Notes: a model not told the origin generated them from the letters alone. 64,000 nucleotides of DNA from Sedimentitalea xiamensis (GCF_030164465.1 NZ_JASNJE010000013.1:1-64000); one strand, 5' to 3'. Counted from the first letter of the stretch, positions 35,000 to 44,141 are shown. A program made the numbers and translations.

Positions 35000-35356
35000 A
35001 TGTCGCGAAATGAACTCACAAAATTGTGGTACGGGACAACGATTCTGGCTGCTGTCGGTTCTCTGAAAGCTTCCGCTGCGCTCGCCTATCCTGTCGAGGG
35101 ACGATACGTCGACCACTATGGGATGATGGGATGGGGCGGCTGGTTCTACGGACCCGTCATGATGCTTCTGTTCTTCGCGCTTCTCGTGGGTGCGGTGGTT
35201 CTCGTGGTTCGACTGCTTGGGTCAGACAGCCTCCGATCCGGCGAGAAGCAGGAAGACCGCGCGCATGTCATCCTGCGGGAGCGCTTCGCCAAGGGGGAAA
35301 TCACGAAAGAGGAATTCGAGGAGTCGCGGAAGGTTCTGGACGGAGGGGCGTCGTGA
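35000..35356 (+). CDS. SHOCT-domain small membrane protein
   Basis: A 118-residue protein. A signal or first hydrophobic segment (residues about 10-30), then GMMGWGGWFYGPVMMLLFFALLVGA forming a membrane helix, then a C-terminal SHOCT motif (ILRERFAKGEITKEEFEE). The ATG at 35000 has AGGAGGGG upstream. Such proteins often sit in copper-resistance clusters like the one that follows; their role is unknown. Confidence 0.85.
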   Translation: MSRNELTKLWYGTTILAAVGSLKASAALAYPVEGRYVDHYGMMGWGGWFYGPVMMLLFFALLVGAVVLVVRLLGSDSLRSGEKQEDRAHVILRERFAKGEITKEEFEESRKVLDGGAS

Positions 35357-35760
35357 ACATCGGCAAAATGTCGGAAGCCAGCCGCCTGCACGCCAATACG
35401 ATCCGCTAACATGAGGATATCAGGCTCGGGCGGCCCGCGCGGCGCACATGACTATCGCGACTTCTCGGAGCGCGATGACCACAAACCCGCGTTTCTTGTG
35501 AAGCCCATGCTTCTTGTCAGCGCGTCCGGTCGCGCGGCGCTTGACAAGCTGCGGCTGACCACGGCGATGCAAGACGCGGCACCCGTGGTTGCGCGGCGTC
35601 TCAGACGATCCTTCGGAGTAGAAAGCGTGCTCACCCCGGCCATTCCCGCGACCACGGCAGCCCTCACGACGGTGACATCGTCCCCGTCCGAAAACACGCG
35701 CATCGCAGCGCAGCAACCGAAAACGGTGCAACTCACCGCACATGCTTCAGGAGACGTTCC
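35357..35760. other. Gap without a supported gene
   Basis: Readings exist on both strands (up to 120 residues on plus, longer on minus) but none shows a ribosome binding site, known motif or convincing composition. It may be a decayed gene between the SHOCT protein and the oxidase. Confidence 0.4.
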
Positions 35761-37149
35761 ATGGCGCACATGAACCGCCGCCGCTTTCATCAGGCCCTCT
35801 TTGGCACGACGGTGAGTCTGTGTTTGCCGCGGATTGGTCAGGCTGAAGCGACCGAAGACCTCTTTGCCCGCGCGACGCGCGCCCGATTGGCTCCTGACGA
35901 ATACCCGGAGACCGAAGTCTGGGCCTATGACGGTTCGGTGCCCGGACCTGTCATTCGAGTGCCTCAAGGCGGACAGGTTTCACGGAAATTCATCAACGAA
36001 CTGCCGCAGGCGTCAAGTGTGCATTGGCATGGAATCCGCATCGACAATGCTATGGACGGCGTCGCCGGCCTGACCCAGGACGCCGTCGAACCTGGTACCG
36101 ACTTCCTCTACGACTTCACGGTGCCGGACGCCGGAACCTACTGGTATCACCCCCACAATCGCAGCTGGGAACAGATGGCGCGCGGTCTCTATGGCGCGCT
36201 CATCGTGGAGGAGGCCGAATCTGGACCCGAGGTCGATCTCGACGAAGTGCTGCTGATCGACGACTGGCGCCTGACCGATCAGGCGCAGATCGCGGACGAT
36301 TTCGGCGCCATGCATGACTGGGCACATGCCGGGCGCGTCGGCAACTGGATCACCGTGAACGGTGATGGCGCATGGTCGCGCGACATCAAGCACCTTTCAC
36401 GTATGCGTCTTCGGCTTGTGAACACGGCGAATGCCCGGATCTTCGCGTTGGAGACCCGTGGACTGGACGGCTGGGTGGTCGCGCTCGACGGCATGCCGCT
36501 CGAGACACCGGAGCGGCTGGACCGCCTGACCCTCGCGCCCGCGCAGCGGGCCGACCTGATTGTCGATGTCACGGCGGAGGACGGCGAGGAGGCCCTGCTC
36601 GTCAGCTTCGAGCGGGACGGCGGCTACGCAATCGCGGGGTTTCCTGTGCGGGGAAAGGCTCGCGCCGCGCGCCTCGCCAATCCGGCTCCGCTGCCGCCCA
36701 ACCCGGTGGCCGCACTCGGGTCATTGCGCGAAGCCCGGCGTGCGGACCTCCTGATGGAGGGTGGCGCAATGGGAGGCATGCGCGGTGCCATGATGGGAGG
36801 CCGGATGATGAGCATGCGCGACATGGCGGCGGCCGGCAAGGTCTGGGCCTTCAACGGCATGGCTGACATGGGCGATACGCCTCTGATAGAGGCTGACCGG
36901 GGAGAGACGATACGGATCGCGCTCACCAACGATACGGCTTGGCCGCACGCGATGCATCTGCATGGTCATCATTTCAGAAAGATCGCCATAGATGGCTCAT
37001 TGGGTCCCTTGCGAGACACGCTTCTGATGGAGCGGGACGAGACGGCAGAGATCGCTTTCGTCGCCGACAACCCCGGAGTCTGGCTCCTTCACTGCCACAT
37101 GCTGGAGCATTCCGCCGCCGGAATGATGACCTGGTTGCGCGTGGCCTGA
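35761..37149 (+). CDS. Multicopper oxidase, CopA/CueO type
   Basis: A 462-residue periplasmic copper oxidase with a Tat signal (NRRRFHQALFGTTVSLCL). All four copper motifs are present: HWHG, WYHPH, HAMHLHGHHF and HCHMLEHSAAGMM, the last carrying the type-1 copper Cys and Met. A methionine-rich stretch (MGGMRGAMMGGRMMSMRDM) near residue 340 is typical of cuprous oxidases that detoxify Cu(I). It is followed by a DUF411 metal-binding protein, supporting a copper-resistance role. Confidence 0.92.
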   Translation: MAHMNRRRFHQALFGTTVSLCLPRIGQAEATEDLFARATRARLAPDEYPETEVWAYDGSVPGPVIRVPQGGQVSRKFINELPQASSVHWHGIRIDNAMDGVAGLTQDAVEPGTDFLYDFTVPDAGTYWYHPHNRSWEQMARGLYGALIVEEAESGPEVDLDEVLLIDDWRLTDQAQIADDFGAMHDWAHAGRVGNWITVNGDGAWSRDIKHLSRMRLRLVNTANARIFALETRGLDGWVVALDGMPLETPERLDRLTLAPAQRADLIVDVTAEDGEEALLVSFERDGGYAIAGFPVRGKARAARLANPAPLPPNPVAALGSLREARRADLLMEGGAMGGMRGAMMGGRMMSMRDMAAAGKVWAFNGMADMGDTPLIEADRGETIRIALTNDTAWPHAMHLHGHHFRKIAIDGSLGPLRDTLLMERDETAEIAFVADNPGVWLLHCHMLEHSAAGMMTWLRVA

Positions 37150-37190
37150 AACATGGGCACTCAAGATATAAAGGAAACAGGAGAAATCAC

Positions 37191-37640
37191 ATGAACCGCA
37201 GACATTTCATCATGACGACCCTGGCCTTGGCCACCGCATCCCGGCCCCTGCATGCGGCACCCACCCGGATCGAGGTCTACAAGTCACCGACCTGCGGTTG
37301 CTGTTCCGCATGGATCGAGCACATCGCCCGAGCCGGATTCGCCGTGGATTCCCGGGATGTCGATCAGGACACGCTCCATTCCCTCAAGGCCCGGTCCGGG
37401 ATCGCACCCGAACTGGCCTCCTGCCACACGGCGATCGTGGATGGATATGTCATCGAAGGCCATGTCCCGGCCAGCGATGTCGAACGCCTTCTCGCCGAAA
37501 GGCCGGACGCGCTCGGGCTGACGGTTCCGGGCATGCCGATCGGTTCTCCAGGCATGGAGATGGGCGAAGAGCGCGAGGCCTTCGATACGCTCCTGATTCT
37601 ACGTGACGGCACCAGCGAGGTCTTCGCACGGCACACGTGA
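37191..37640 (+). CDS. DUF411 metal-binding protein
   Basis: A 149-residue exported protein (signal MNRRHFIMTTLALATASRPLHA). The DUF411 core is IEVYKSPTCGCCSAWIEHI, a thioredoxin-like CxxCC-type cysteine group, with a second cysteine in ELASCHTAIVDGYVIEGHVPA. Such proteins accompany copper and silver resistance genes and likely bind or reduce metal. It lies 41 bp after the oxidase with AGGAAACAGGAG upstream. Confidence 0.9.
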   Translation: MNRRHFIMTTLALATASRPLHAAPTRIEVYKSPTCGCCSAWIEHIARAGFAVDSRDVDQDTLHSLKARSGIAPELASCHTAIVDGYVIEGHVPASDVERLLAERPDALGLTVPGMPIGSPGMEMGEEREAFDTLLILRDGTSEVFARHT

Positions 37641-38235
37641 TGTTCGACGGCCGACCAATCGCTTCGGATCCCCCGGCCATTGCACCTCGGAACACCTGTG
37701 GCCGGCGGTGGAGGAGAGACCAATGCGAAGGCTGACTGCCGTAGCTCTCTGCCGGTCTCAAAGCCAGGAGTTCGACCTACAGTATACTCGTGCGTTGCCG
37801 GTGGCGACTGGTGGGGATCCGGTCGATGAAGCCGCCGGTGAACTGCTGCGTTTCATGGGCCATCATCCGAACCGTCCCGGCAACATGCATTTCATCATTC
37901 CAAAGGACGGCTGCCGCCCGCTGATCGGCCAGATCTATGATCTCCGACAGTGCGTGGCTGGAAGATGACAGCGTCTTTGCGGCCAAGGAAAGCCCGATCG
38001 GAAAATTCAAGCCGGCGGTCAGCCGGGTGGCGGTCGGTGAAGCTGTCCGCGTCGTTCCCGATCCGGTGTCATCCGCGCCGCGAAAAGGCATGGAATTCCT
38101 CAGGATAGAACCGAAATCGCGCGCACCGAACTGTCTGTCTGCTACCGCCTCGACGAACAGGGCGTGCGTGTCCAGAACTGCGTCCGCCTTGCACAGAAGG
38201 CCGCGCGCAGGATCCTGTGACGCCCATCTTGACGG
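37641..38235. other. Stretch with a decayed dioxygenase, otherwise empty
   Basis: The middle part carries an intradiol dioxygenase remnant (37811-38100). The flanks show no gene. Confidence 0.5.
37811..38100 (+). pseudogene. Frameshifted remnant of an intradiol ring-cleavage dioxygenase
   Basis: One frame reads GELLRFMGHHPNRPGNMHFI and PKDGCRPLIGQIYD, matching the intradiol pattern GELL-x-HPWRPAHIHF-x-GxxxLTTQ(I/L)(F/Y). About position 37945 the match jumps one frame to SDSAWLEDDSVFAAKESPIG, the following conserved SDAVFGVKxSL segment. The N-terminal half and the tyrosine ligands are gone. This is the C-terminal relic of a catechol or hydroxyquinol 1,2-dioxygenase. Confidence 0.75.
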
Positions 38236-40125
38236 TCAGGTTGCCGGGCGCAGGATACCGTCAAAGAACGTGGCCAGGGCCAGCCCTCCGCCGATCGGCA
38301 GAATGTTCGCAACATATTGATCGGGACGGACCACGACGATGCAGCCGCGCGTTCGGTCGATCCCGCGCAGCGCGTAGATGTCCTGCCCGGCCCGCTGGTC
38401 GGCGCAGAAAACCTTTTCGTGATCCGTCAGGCCAAAGCGCCCCTTGCGCGGCAGGAGCAGGTCCGGCAGCGACGCGGCGTCCAGATCATGGTGATGGCAG
38501 GGATAGATCGCGCGCAGGTCGATCACACTGTCCGGATCAGCCCCCGCGCGGGTGAAACGGCGCAACGGCGCGGCGGGATCGTCGGCGAGGAACGCCAACA
38601 GCGCATCCGCGTCGGATCGCGCCTTTGTCCCGACGAAGACGAAGACGCGCCATCGTCCGTCCGCCTGCACCACGTGGCCAAGGTGCATGGGCTTTGCGTC
38701 AAAGAAGCGGATCACCGGCGCGGAATGGAACCGCGCGCCGATCTCGAATCCGTGGGCCAGCGCCTGATGGCTACCGTCTCCGGTCAGGGCCGACGGCGCA
38801 TAACGCACCGCCACGCCCGCCGTATATCGCCCGTGTTCGATGAAGTATTTCTGGAACACCGGCGTCGCCTCGTCCGGCTCGGATCCGGACCTGTCGGACA
38901 TGATTTTCGCCCATTCGCGGTCGAAATCGATCAGGTTCCGCGCCACACCTTGCCGTTCGGCGGAATAGCTGTGCAGCAGCGTTGCCTCGGCCTGCCCGTG
39001 CAGGACCGCCGCCAGTTTCCAGCCAAGATTGAACGTATCGCCCATCGACACGTTCATCCCCTGCCCGGCCTTCGGGCTGTGCGTGTGACAGGCGTCCCCC
39101 GCGATAAAGACGCGCGGCGAACGTTCACCTTCGGCTCCCACCGGCACGTCGTCGAACTTGTCGCACAGACGCTGGCCGATCTCGTAAACCGACCACCAGG
39201 CCACATCCTTCACCTCGAAGCTGTAGGGCCGCAGGATCCGTTGCGCCGCCGCGATCAGGTCGTCGACGCGGATCTTGCGGTCGGCGACGCGTTCGTCGGC
39301 GGCGAGCTTGTCCATCTCGATATAGAGCCGCACCAGGTAGCCGCCTTCGCGCGGGATGATCAGGATGGTGCCCTGATCGGCGGACCGGACAAGGGACTTG
39401 AACCGGATGTCCGGGAAATCCGTGGTGCAGAGCACATCCATCACGCCCCAGGCGTGGTTCGCGGCTTCCCCCGTCAGCGTCCGCCCTATGGCCTTGCGCA
39501 CGGAACTGCGGGCGCCGTCGCAGCCGACGACATAGCGCGCACGGATCTTCACCTCCGGCCCGGCGCCTTCGGCGGGCCGGAACGTCACGGTGACGGGATG
39601 ATCCCCGGCGTCTTCCTCCACCGACAGGTCGGTCATCTCGAACCCGTAATCCGGAGTCAGCCGCGACGGCGCATTCCGCATGACGTCCAGATACATGTCA
39701 TGCACCCGCGCCTGGTTCAGGATCACGTGCGGCATCTCGCTCAGGCCGTCCCTGACATCCTGCACCCGGCCGTTCCGGACGATGCCGCCGCCGGGTCCGG
39801 GCTTCCAGAAGGCCGCCTCGTTCACCCAGTAGGCTTCGCGTTTGACCGCCTCGGCGAAACCGAAGGCCTGGAACATTTCCATCGACCGGCAGGACACGCC
39901 GTCGGCCTGCCCCTTCTCCATCGGTCCCGGCTTGCGTTCGACGATGCAGGTGGAGATCTCGGGAAAGGCCGAAAGCTGCGCCGCGAGGGTCAGCCCGGCC
40001 GGACCGGACCCGACAATCAGCACATCGGTCTTGGCGGGCAGACCGTCCCGATGCGCCCCAGCGCCGGGAACGGCTTCGGAAATGTCGGGGTCGCCGGGGC
40101 GAAAACCGTTCAGATGGAATTGCAT
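38236..40125 (-). CDS. FAD-dependent aromatic monooxygenase (phenol 2-monooxygenase / 3-hydroxybenzoate 4-monooxygenase type)
   Basis: A 629-residue class A flavoprotein hydroxylase. It has VLIVGSGPAGLTLAAQLSA (about residue 35), the YVVGCDGARSSVRKAIG motif, GDACHTHSPKAGQGMN and a C-terminal thioredoxin-like domain with PDQYVANI. It adds an OH to a phenolic ring using NADPH and oxygen. Length and domains resemble 3-hydroxybenzoate 4-monooxygenase and phenol 2-monooxygenase; the substrate is not resolved. It is flanked by decayed dioxygenase and liv genes, so it may be left over from a larger aromatic cluster. Confidence 0.85.
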   Translation of the reverse strand: MQFHLNGFRPGDPDISEAVPGAGAHRDGLPAKTDVLIVGSGPAGLTLAAQLSAFPEISTCIVERKPGPMEKGQADGVSCRSMEMFQAFGFAEAVKREAYWVNEAAFWKPGPGGGIVRNGRVQDVRDGLSEMPHVILNQARVHDMYLDVMRNAPSRLTPDYGFEMTDLSVEEDAGDHPVTVTFRPAEGAGPEVKIRARYVVGCDGARSSVRKAIGRTLTGEAANHAWGVMDVLCTTDFPDIRFKSLVRSADQGTILIIPREGGYLVRLYIEMDKLAADERVADRKIRVDDLIAAAQRILRPYSFEVKDVAWWSVYEIGQRLCDKFDDVPVGAEGERSPRVFIAGDACHTHSPKAGQGMNVSMGDTFNLGWKLAAVLHGQAEATLLHSYSAERQGVARNLIDFDREWAKIMSDRSGSEPDEATPVFQKYFIEHGRYTAGVAVRYAPSALTGDGSHQALAHGFEIGARFHSAPVIRFFDAKPMHLGHVVQADGRWRVFVFVGTKARSDADALLAFLADDPAAPLRRFTRAGADPDSVIDLRAIYPCHHHDLDAASLPDLLLPRKGRFGLTDHEKVFCADQRAGQDIYALRGIDRTRGCIVVVRPDQYVANILPIGGGLALATFFDGILRPAT

Positions 40126-40768
40126 GCGTGTCCTCCCGCTTTGCCTGCCGCCTCAGACTCCCGGCCAGGTATGCCGGGCGGCCTCGTCGGCCCTGATGCC
40201 GCCGGCGCTGCCGGTCCAGACCACCCGACCCTTGCCGACCACAAGCACATCGTCGGCAAGGAACGTGGCGAATCCGAAGTTCTGCCTGTCGATAATCATC
40301 GACAGGCCCGCGGCTTTCAATTCCTGAAGCTTGTCGTGAATCGGCTTCACAATGATCGGCGCCGGACGTTCCGTCGGTTCTCCTCGACGGTGAGTCCGTC
40401 AAACAGCGTGCTCTTCTGATAGCTGCGCGACAAGCCACGCGTGACGTAGACGGCGCCAAAGCTCTTATCCAGATTGCGAGTCTCAAGCAGCAGTCTGTGC
40501 CTCCTCGGGCTCCTGGTTGCGCGTGGCGTCGGCCACGCGGCGTTTGATCCGCGCGCGACAGCGGGATTCGATCCAGCCGAAGATCCCGTTGGCGCGGCTC
40601 ATGACGACGGCGATCCGGATCGCTCCGACGACAAGGTGTCAGCAGGTCGTCACCGCGCTGAGTTCATGTTGTAACAGCATCAACGCAACGGCTCGGACCA
40701 GCGTGCCAAGACCGCCGAGAATGATCACTACCAGCGCCTCGCCCGCCGCCCCCGGTCCGCCCTGTCAT
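40126..40768 (-). pseudogene. Decayed branched-chain/aromatic acid ABC transporter genes (livM-livG-livF remnants)
   Basis: Three relics follow one another on the minus strand. About 40766-40490: a LivM-type C-terminus (GEALVVIILGGLGTL, then LLQHELSAVT), with a frameshift to LVVGAIRIAVVMSRANGIFG. About 40495-40355: a LivG-type N-terminus (LLETRNLDKSFGAV) joined by an internal deletion to GLSRSYQKSTLFDGLTVEEN. About 40350-40153: a LivF-type C-terminus (LKAAGLSMIIDRQNFGFA, then VLVVGKGRVVWTG) ending at 40153. Liv-type systems often import aromatic acids, fitting the monooxygenase next door. Confidence 0.8.
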
Positions 40769-41728
40769 TCAGCCGCGCAAGAGTTCCGCCACATGGTCCG
40801 GCACGCCCGGCACGATGCCCGAGGGGTTGAGCGCCCTGATCGAATAGTATCCGCGCAGGATATGATCCATATCGACGGTGTCCCGCACGCCGGGAATACG
40901 CAGCATCCGCGCGACAAGGGCGGAAAGGCGTGGATAGTCCCGGATCTGCCGCCGGTTGGTCTTGAAAAGCCCGTGATAGGCCGCATCGAAGCGGATCAGC
41001 GTGACGAAAGCCCGGATGTCGGTTTCGGTCAGCCGGTCGCCGAACAGGAAATCCCCCGTCAGACGGGTTTCCAACTCATCGAGCATGGCGAAGATGCCGT
41101 CGATCGCCTCGTCATAGGCGAGCTGGGACGACGCGAAGCCCGCCTTGTAGACGCCGTTGTTCAACGCCTCGTAGATCCGCGGGTTGAGGGCGTCGATCTC
41201 GTCCGCCAGATCCTCCGGATAGAGGCGCAGGCCCGATGGCACGAGTTCCTCAAAGGCGGTATCGAACATGCGCAGGATGTCGGCGCTTTCGTTATTGACC
41301 ATGGTGTTCCGCTTGGTGTCCCAGAGCACGGGAACCGTCGCGCGGCCGGTGAACCGCGCGTCCGCACGGGTATAGATCTGGTGCATGTAGCGGGCGCCGA
41401 AAAGCGGATCTTCCCCTGCCCCCGGAAATCCGCCGAAACGCCAGCCCTGGTCGGTCAGGACCGGGTTGACCACGCTCACCGGGATCACGTTTTCCAGCCC
41501 TTTCAGCTTGCGGGCGATCAGCGTGCGCGAAGCCCAGGGGCAGATCAGCGCGACGTAGAGCCTGTAACGGTCCGGTTCGGCCTGGAACCCGCCCTCCCCG
41601 GTCGGGCCGGGACGGCCGTCCGCCGTAATCCAGTTCCGAAAGTTCGACACCTGGCGGATGAACCGCCCGTCTTCATCGGCTTTCTGCACCGGCTGCCAGT
41701 TCTCAACCCATTTGCCATCCACCAGCAT
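40769..41728 (-). CDS. Glutathionyl-hydroquinone reductase (Xi-class GST)
   Basis: A 319-residue glutathione transferase of the Xi class (PcpF/YqjG/ECM4 type). The catalytic cysteine C63 is in LICPWASRTLI, and the NNESADILRM motif and C-terminal helical domain are present. These enzymes use glutathione to reduce S-glutathionyl-hydroquinones, keeping quinone intermediates of aromatic breakdown in play. Together with the dioxygenase and DoxX genes upstream it makes a small quinone/catechol stress set. Confidence 0.92.
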   Translation of the reverse strand: MLVDGKWVENWQPVQKADEDGRFIRQVSNFRNWITADGRPGPTGEGGFQAEPDRYRLYVALICPWASRTLIARKLKGLENVIPVSVVNPVLTDQGWRFGGFPGAGEDPLFGARYMHQIYTRADARFTGRATVPVLWDTKRNTMVNNESADILRMFDTAFEELVPSGLRLYPEDLADEIDALNPRIYEALNNGVYKAGFASSQLAYDEAIDGIFAMLDELETRLTGDFLFGDRLTETDIRAFVTLIRFDAAYHGLFKTNRRQIRDYPRLSALVARMLRIPGVRDTVDMDHILRGYYSIRALNPSGIVPGVPDHVAELLRG

Positions 41729-41740
41729 CTGGCACCCTCC

Positions 41741-42562
41741 CTAGGCCGGGTGAAAGATGAAGGACCGCATGGACACCGATCCGAGATCGATGGATTCGGT
41801 CATGAAGGTCAGATCGTCGCCGGTATCGGACGCACCGGCGATCGTGAGAGCGGGCAGGTAGTGATCGACGCTCGGATGCGCCGCGTCCAGAAGCGCCCCC
41901 AGCCCGTCCCGGTCGGCCAGGGCCGCGAAATCGCGATCCGTCAACCGGTCGGCCACCAGAGCATCGAAGTCCAGCGCGAAGTCGAGCGGCGCGCCGCCAA
42001 AGCGCATCGCGCGCAGATTGTGAACGACATTGCCCGAGCCGAGGATCAGAATGCCCCGGTCGCGCAGCGCCGACAGGGTCCGCCCGATGCCGATCTGATG
42101 CGACAGACCCCGGCTCATGTCGATGGACACCTGAAAGACCGGCACGTCGGCATCCGGGTAAAGGAATTTCAGCACCGCCCAGGCCCCGTGATCAAGACCC
42201 CAGCGGTCGTCTTCCTGCGCGCGATGGCTGCCCAGCATCGAGACAACCTCCCGCGCCAGGTCCGGCGCGCCGGACGCCGGATATTCCTGATCATACAAGG
42301 CCTGCGGAAACCTATGGAAATCGTGGATCGTGCGCGGCATGTCCGAAATATCGACCAGCGTCGCACCGCGGGTCATCCAATGCGCCGAGACGACCAGTAT
42401 CGCCTTCGGGCGCGGCAAGGTCCGCCCCAGCGCGGACCAGGCGCGGCTGAACGGTCCGTCCTCTATGGCATGCATCGGGCTGCCATGGCCGAGAAACACG
42501 ACCGGCATGCGGTCGGATGGCGCAAAGCGGTCCCTGAGTTCCCGAAGGCTGGTGGTCTGCAT
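41741..42562 (-). CDS. LigB-type extradiol dioxygenase (4,5-DOPA dioxygenase family, YgiD-like)
   Basis: A 273-residue class III extradiol dioxygenase. Candidate metal-binding histidines are H26 (VVFLGHGSPMHA) and H61 (LVVSAHWMTRG), with HGAWAVL and GSGNVVHNLRAM further on. YgiD-like enzymes cleave catechol-type rings such as DOPA, though the bacterial physiological role is unclear. The ATG at 42562 has GGAGACGGACC upstream. It ends 12 bp before the GST gene. Confidence 0.88.
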   Translation of the reverse strand: MQTTSLRELRDRFAPSDRMPVVFLGHGSPMHAIEDGPFSRAWSALGRTLPRPKAILVVSAHWMTRGATLVDISDMPRTIHDFHRFPQALYDQEYPASGAPDLAREVVSMLGSHRAQEDDRWGLDHGAWAVLKFLYPDADVPVFQVSIDMSRGLSHQIGIGRTLSALRDRGILILGSGNVVHNLRAMRFGGAPLDFALDFDALVADRLTDRDFAALADRDGLGALLDAAHPSVDHYLPALTIAGASDTGDDLTFMTESIDLGSVSMRSFIFHPA

Positions 42563-42621
42563 GGTCCGTCTCCTTGTCGATCTCCCGGCCGCGACGACGC
42601 GACCGGGAGATTGCGGAAAAG

Positions 42622-43044
42622 TCAAGCGAACTGGCCCAACGCCCTTTGAAGCGCGGGCACGCGCAGCGCAAACGCGCCGCTGCCCAGGGCCGCGATGCTG
42701 GCCTGGACCATCGTCCAGAAAAGCGGGAACTCCCAGCCGCCGCCTTCGGCCGAGAACTGCCAGCCGTTGCCCGCATGCACCCAGGTCGCTCCAAGCAGGA
42801 CCGGGATCAACGCCAGCGACACCAGTCGGGTGGCAACGCCAAGAACCAGGGCCGCACCGCCGACGATCTCGGCGAATATCGTCAGGTAGGCGAAAATTCC
42901 CGGCAGGCCGAGACTCTCGAAATAGCCGACCGTTCCGGCGACGGTGAAAACGCTGATCTTGAGCCAGCCATGGGCGAGGAACAGGAGACCGCTGGACACC
43001 CGGAGGGCGAAGGCGGCGTAGTCTGCATTGGTCTGCGTGGTCAT
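42622..43044 (-). CDS. DoxX family membrane protein
   Basis: A 140-residue protein with four hydrophobic segments and the DoxX pattern (ALRVSSGLLFLAHGWLKI, then FAEIVGGAALVLGVATRL). DoxX proteins often travel with quinone and thiol stress genes and sometimes with aromatic dioxygenases. It is the first gene of the three-gene run that diverges from the LysR regulator. Confidence 0.88.
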   Translation of the reverse strand: MTTQTNADYAAFALRVSSGLLFLAHGWLKISVFTVAGTVGYFESLGLPGIFAYLTIFAEIVGGAALVLGVATRLVSLALIPVLLGATWVHAGNGWQFSAEGGGWEFPLFWTMVQASIAALGSGAFALRVPALQRALGQFA

Positions 43045-43117
43045 GTCGAAATCCTTTCATGCGCAGCTTGTTTCCTGCCCGATAGATAGGCCTTGCACAC
43101 AAAGTCCGAAATGGCGA

Positions 43118-43154
43118 ATATCGAGAATGACTTTCCATAATATGTTCTCAATAT
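43118..43154. promoter_or_regulatory. Dyad in the LysR/doxX intergenic region
   Basis: ATATCGAGAA (43118-43127) and TTCTCAATAT (43145-43154) form an inverted repeat with 9 of 10 matching positions and a 17-bp spacer. It lies just before the LysR start codon and is a good candidate for its autoregulatory operator. Confidence 0.55.
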
Positions 43155-43158
43155 AGCC

Positions 43159-44055
43159 ATGGATCTTGTCGATCAGCTTCGGGCCTTTGTCGCGACCGCC
43201 CAATCAGGTTCCTTCACCGCCGCCGCCGGCCAGCTTGGCATGTCGAACCGGCTGACCTCGAAATATGTCGCCGAACTTGAAACCCGCCTTGGCGTGCGTT
43301 TGTTTCAAAGAACCACCCGGAAAGTCGGGCTGACGCCGGCCGGAAGCGACCTGCTGGCCCGCGCGCCGGCCCTGCTCGACGATCTCGACGACATTCTGGC
43401 CGATGTCGCCGAGGGGTCTCGCGGGCTGTCGGGCGTCCTGCGCATATCCGCGCCCGTCACCTTCGGCGAAATCTACGTCACGGACATGCTGGCGCGATTT
43501 GCCATCGCCAATCCGGAGGTCACGATCGATCTCCGGCTGAATGACCGGTTTGCCGATCTCGCCGCCGAGGGCATCGACCTGGCCTTCCGGATGGGCGGGT
43601 TCGACATGGCCTCGCTCAAAGTCCGGCGGCTTGGCAGGTTCCGCAGCCTGACCGTCGCCAGCCCGGATTACGTGGCGCGGGCGGGCAGACCCGCGTCGCC
43701 CGACGACCTGTCGCGGCACAACTGCATCGTCGACACCAACCGCCGCGCGCCGCGACGTTGGGTCTTCCGGCGGGACGGACAGGACATACAGGCAAATGTG
43801 ACCGGCCGCTTCAACGTCAATTCCGCCAGTGCGGCGGTCGGTCTGGCGCGCCGCGGGTTGGGCATTGCCTGCGTCCCGCGCTTTGCCTTGCGGGACGATC
43901 TGGCGACCGGACGCCTCGTGACCCTGCTGGATGGCTACGAGGGCGAAAGCGGTTCTCTCGCAGCGGTCTATCTGGAAGGCCGCGCCCTGCCGCGGAAGGT
44001 GCGCGCGGCAATCGACTTCGCCGCCGAGGATATCCGGAAAACGGACCTGCTGTAG
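43159..44055 (+). CDS. LysR family regulator divergent from doxX-dioxygenase-GST
   Basis: A 298-residue LysR regulator. The HTH is near the N-terminus (FVATAQSGSFTAAAGQLGMS, then LTSKYVAELETRLGVRLFQR) and the co-inducer domain follows. The pattern RxTRKVGLTPAG and NRRAPRRWVF is typical of LysR proteins next to DoxX, nitroreductase or GST genes. It likely responds to quinones or electrophiles. Confidence 0.9.
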   Translation: MDLVDQLRAFVATAQSGSFTAAAGQLGMSNRLTSKYVAELETRLGVRLFQRTTRKVGLTPAGSDLLARAPALLDDLDDILADVAEGSRGLSGVLRISAPVTFGEIYVTDMLARFAIANPEVTIDLRLNDRFADLAAEGIDLAFRMGGFDMASLKVRRLGRFRSLTVASPDYVARAGRPASPDDLSRHNCIVDTNRRAPRRWVFRRDGQDIQANVTGRFNVNSASAAVGLARRGLGIACVPRFALRDDLATGRLVTLLDGYEGESGSLAAVYLEGRALPRKVRAAIDFAAEDIRKTDLL

Positions 44056-44141
44056 AGACTGGCGCGGCACCGGCCATGACAAGCGCCGTCCCCGTCCCGG
44101 ACACACGGATCGTTCGCCCCTGCCCCGCTCACAGGCGGGAT

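Noticed and set aside
34963-35760. Longer start for the SHOCT gene and an ORF at 35411
   Set aside because: The SHOCT start at 35000 has a much better ribosome binding site; the later ORF lacks motifs and overlaps the oxidase start.
38317-40419. 700-residue plus-strand ORF opposite the aromatic monooxygenase
   Set aside because: Antisense shadow in GC-rich codons; the minus-strand enzyme carries all flavin motifs.
40517-42649. 710-residue plus-strand ORF opposite the GST and dioxygenase genes
   Set aside because: It spans two real minus-strand genes and their gap and shows no domain.
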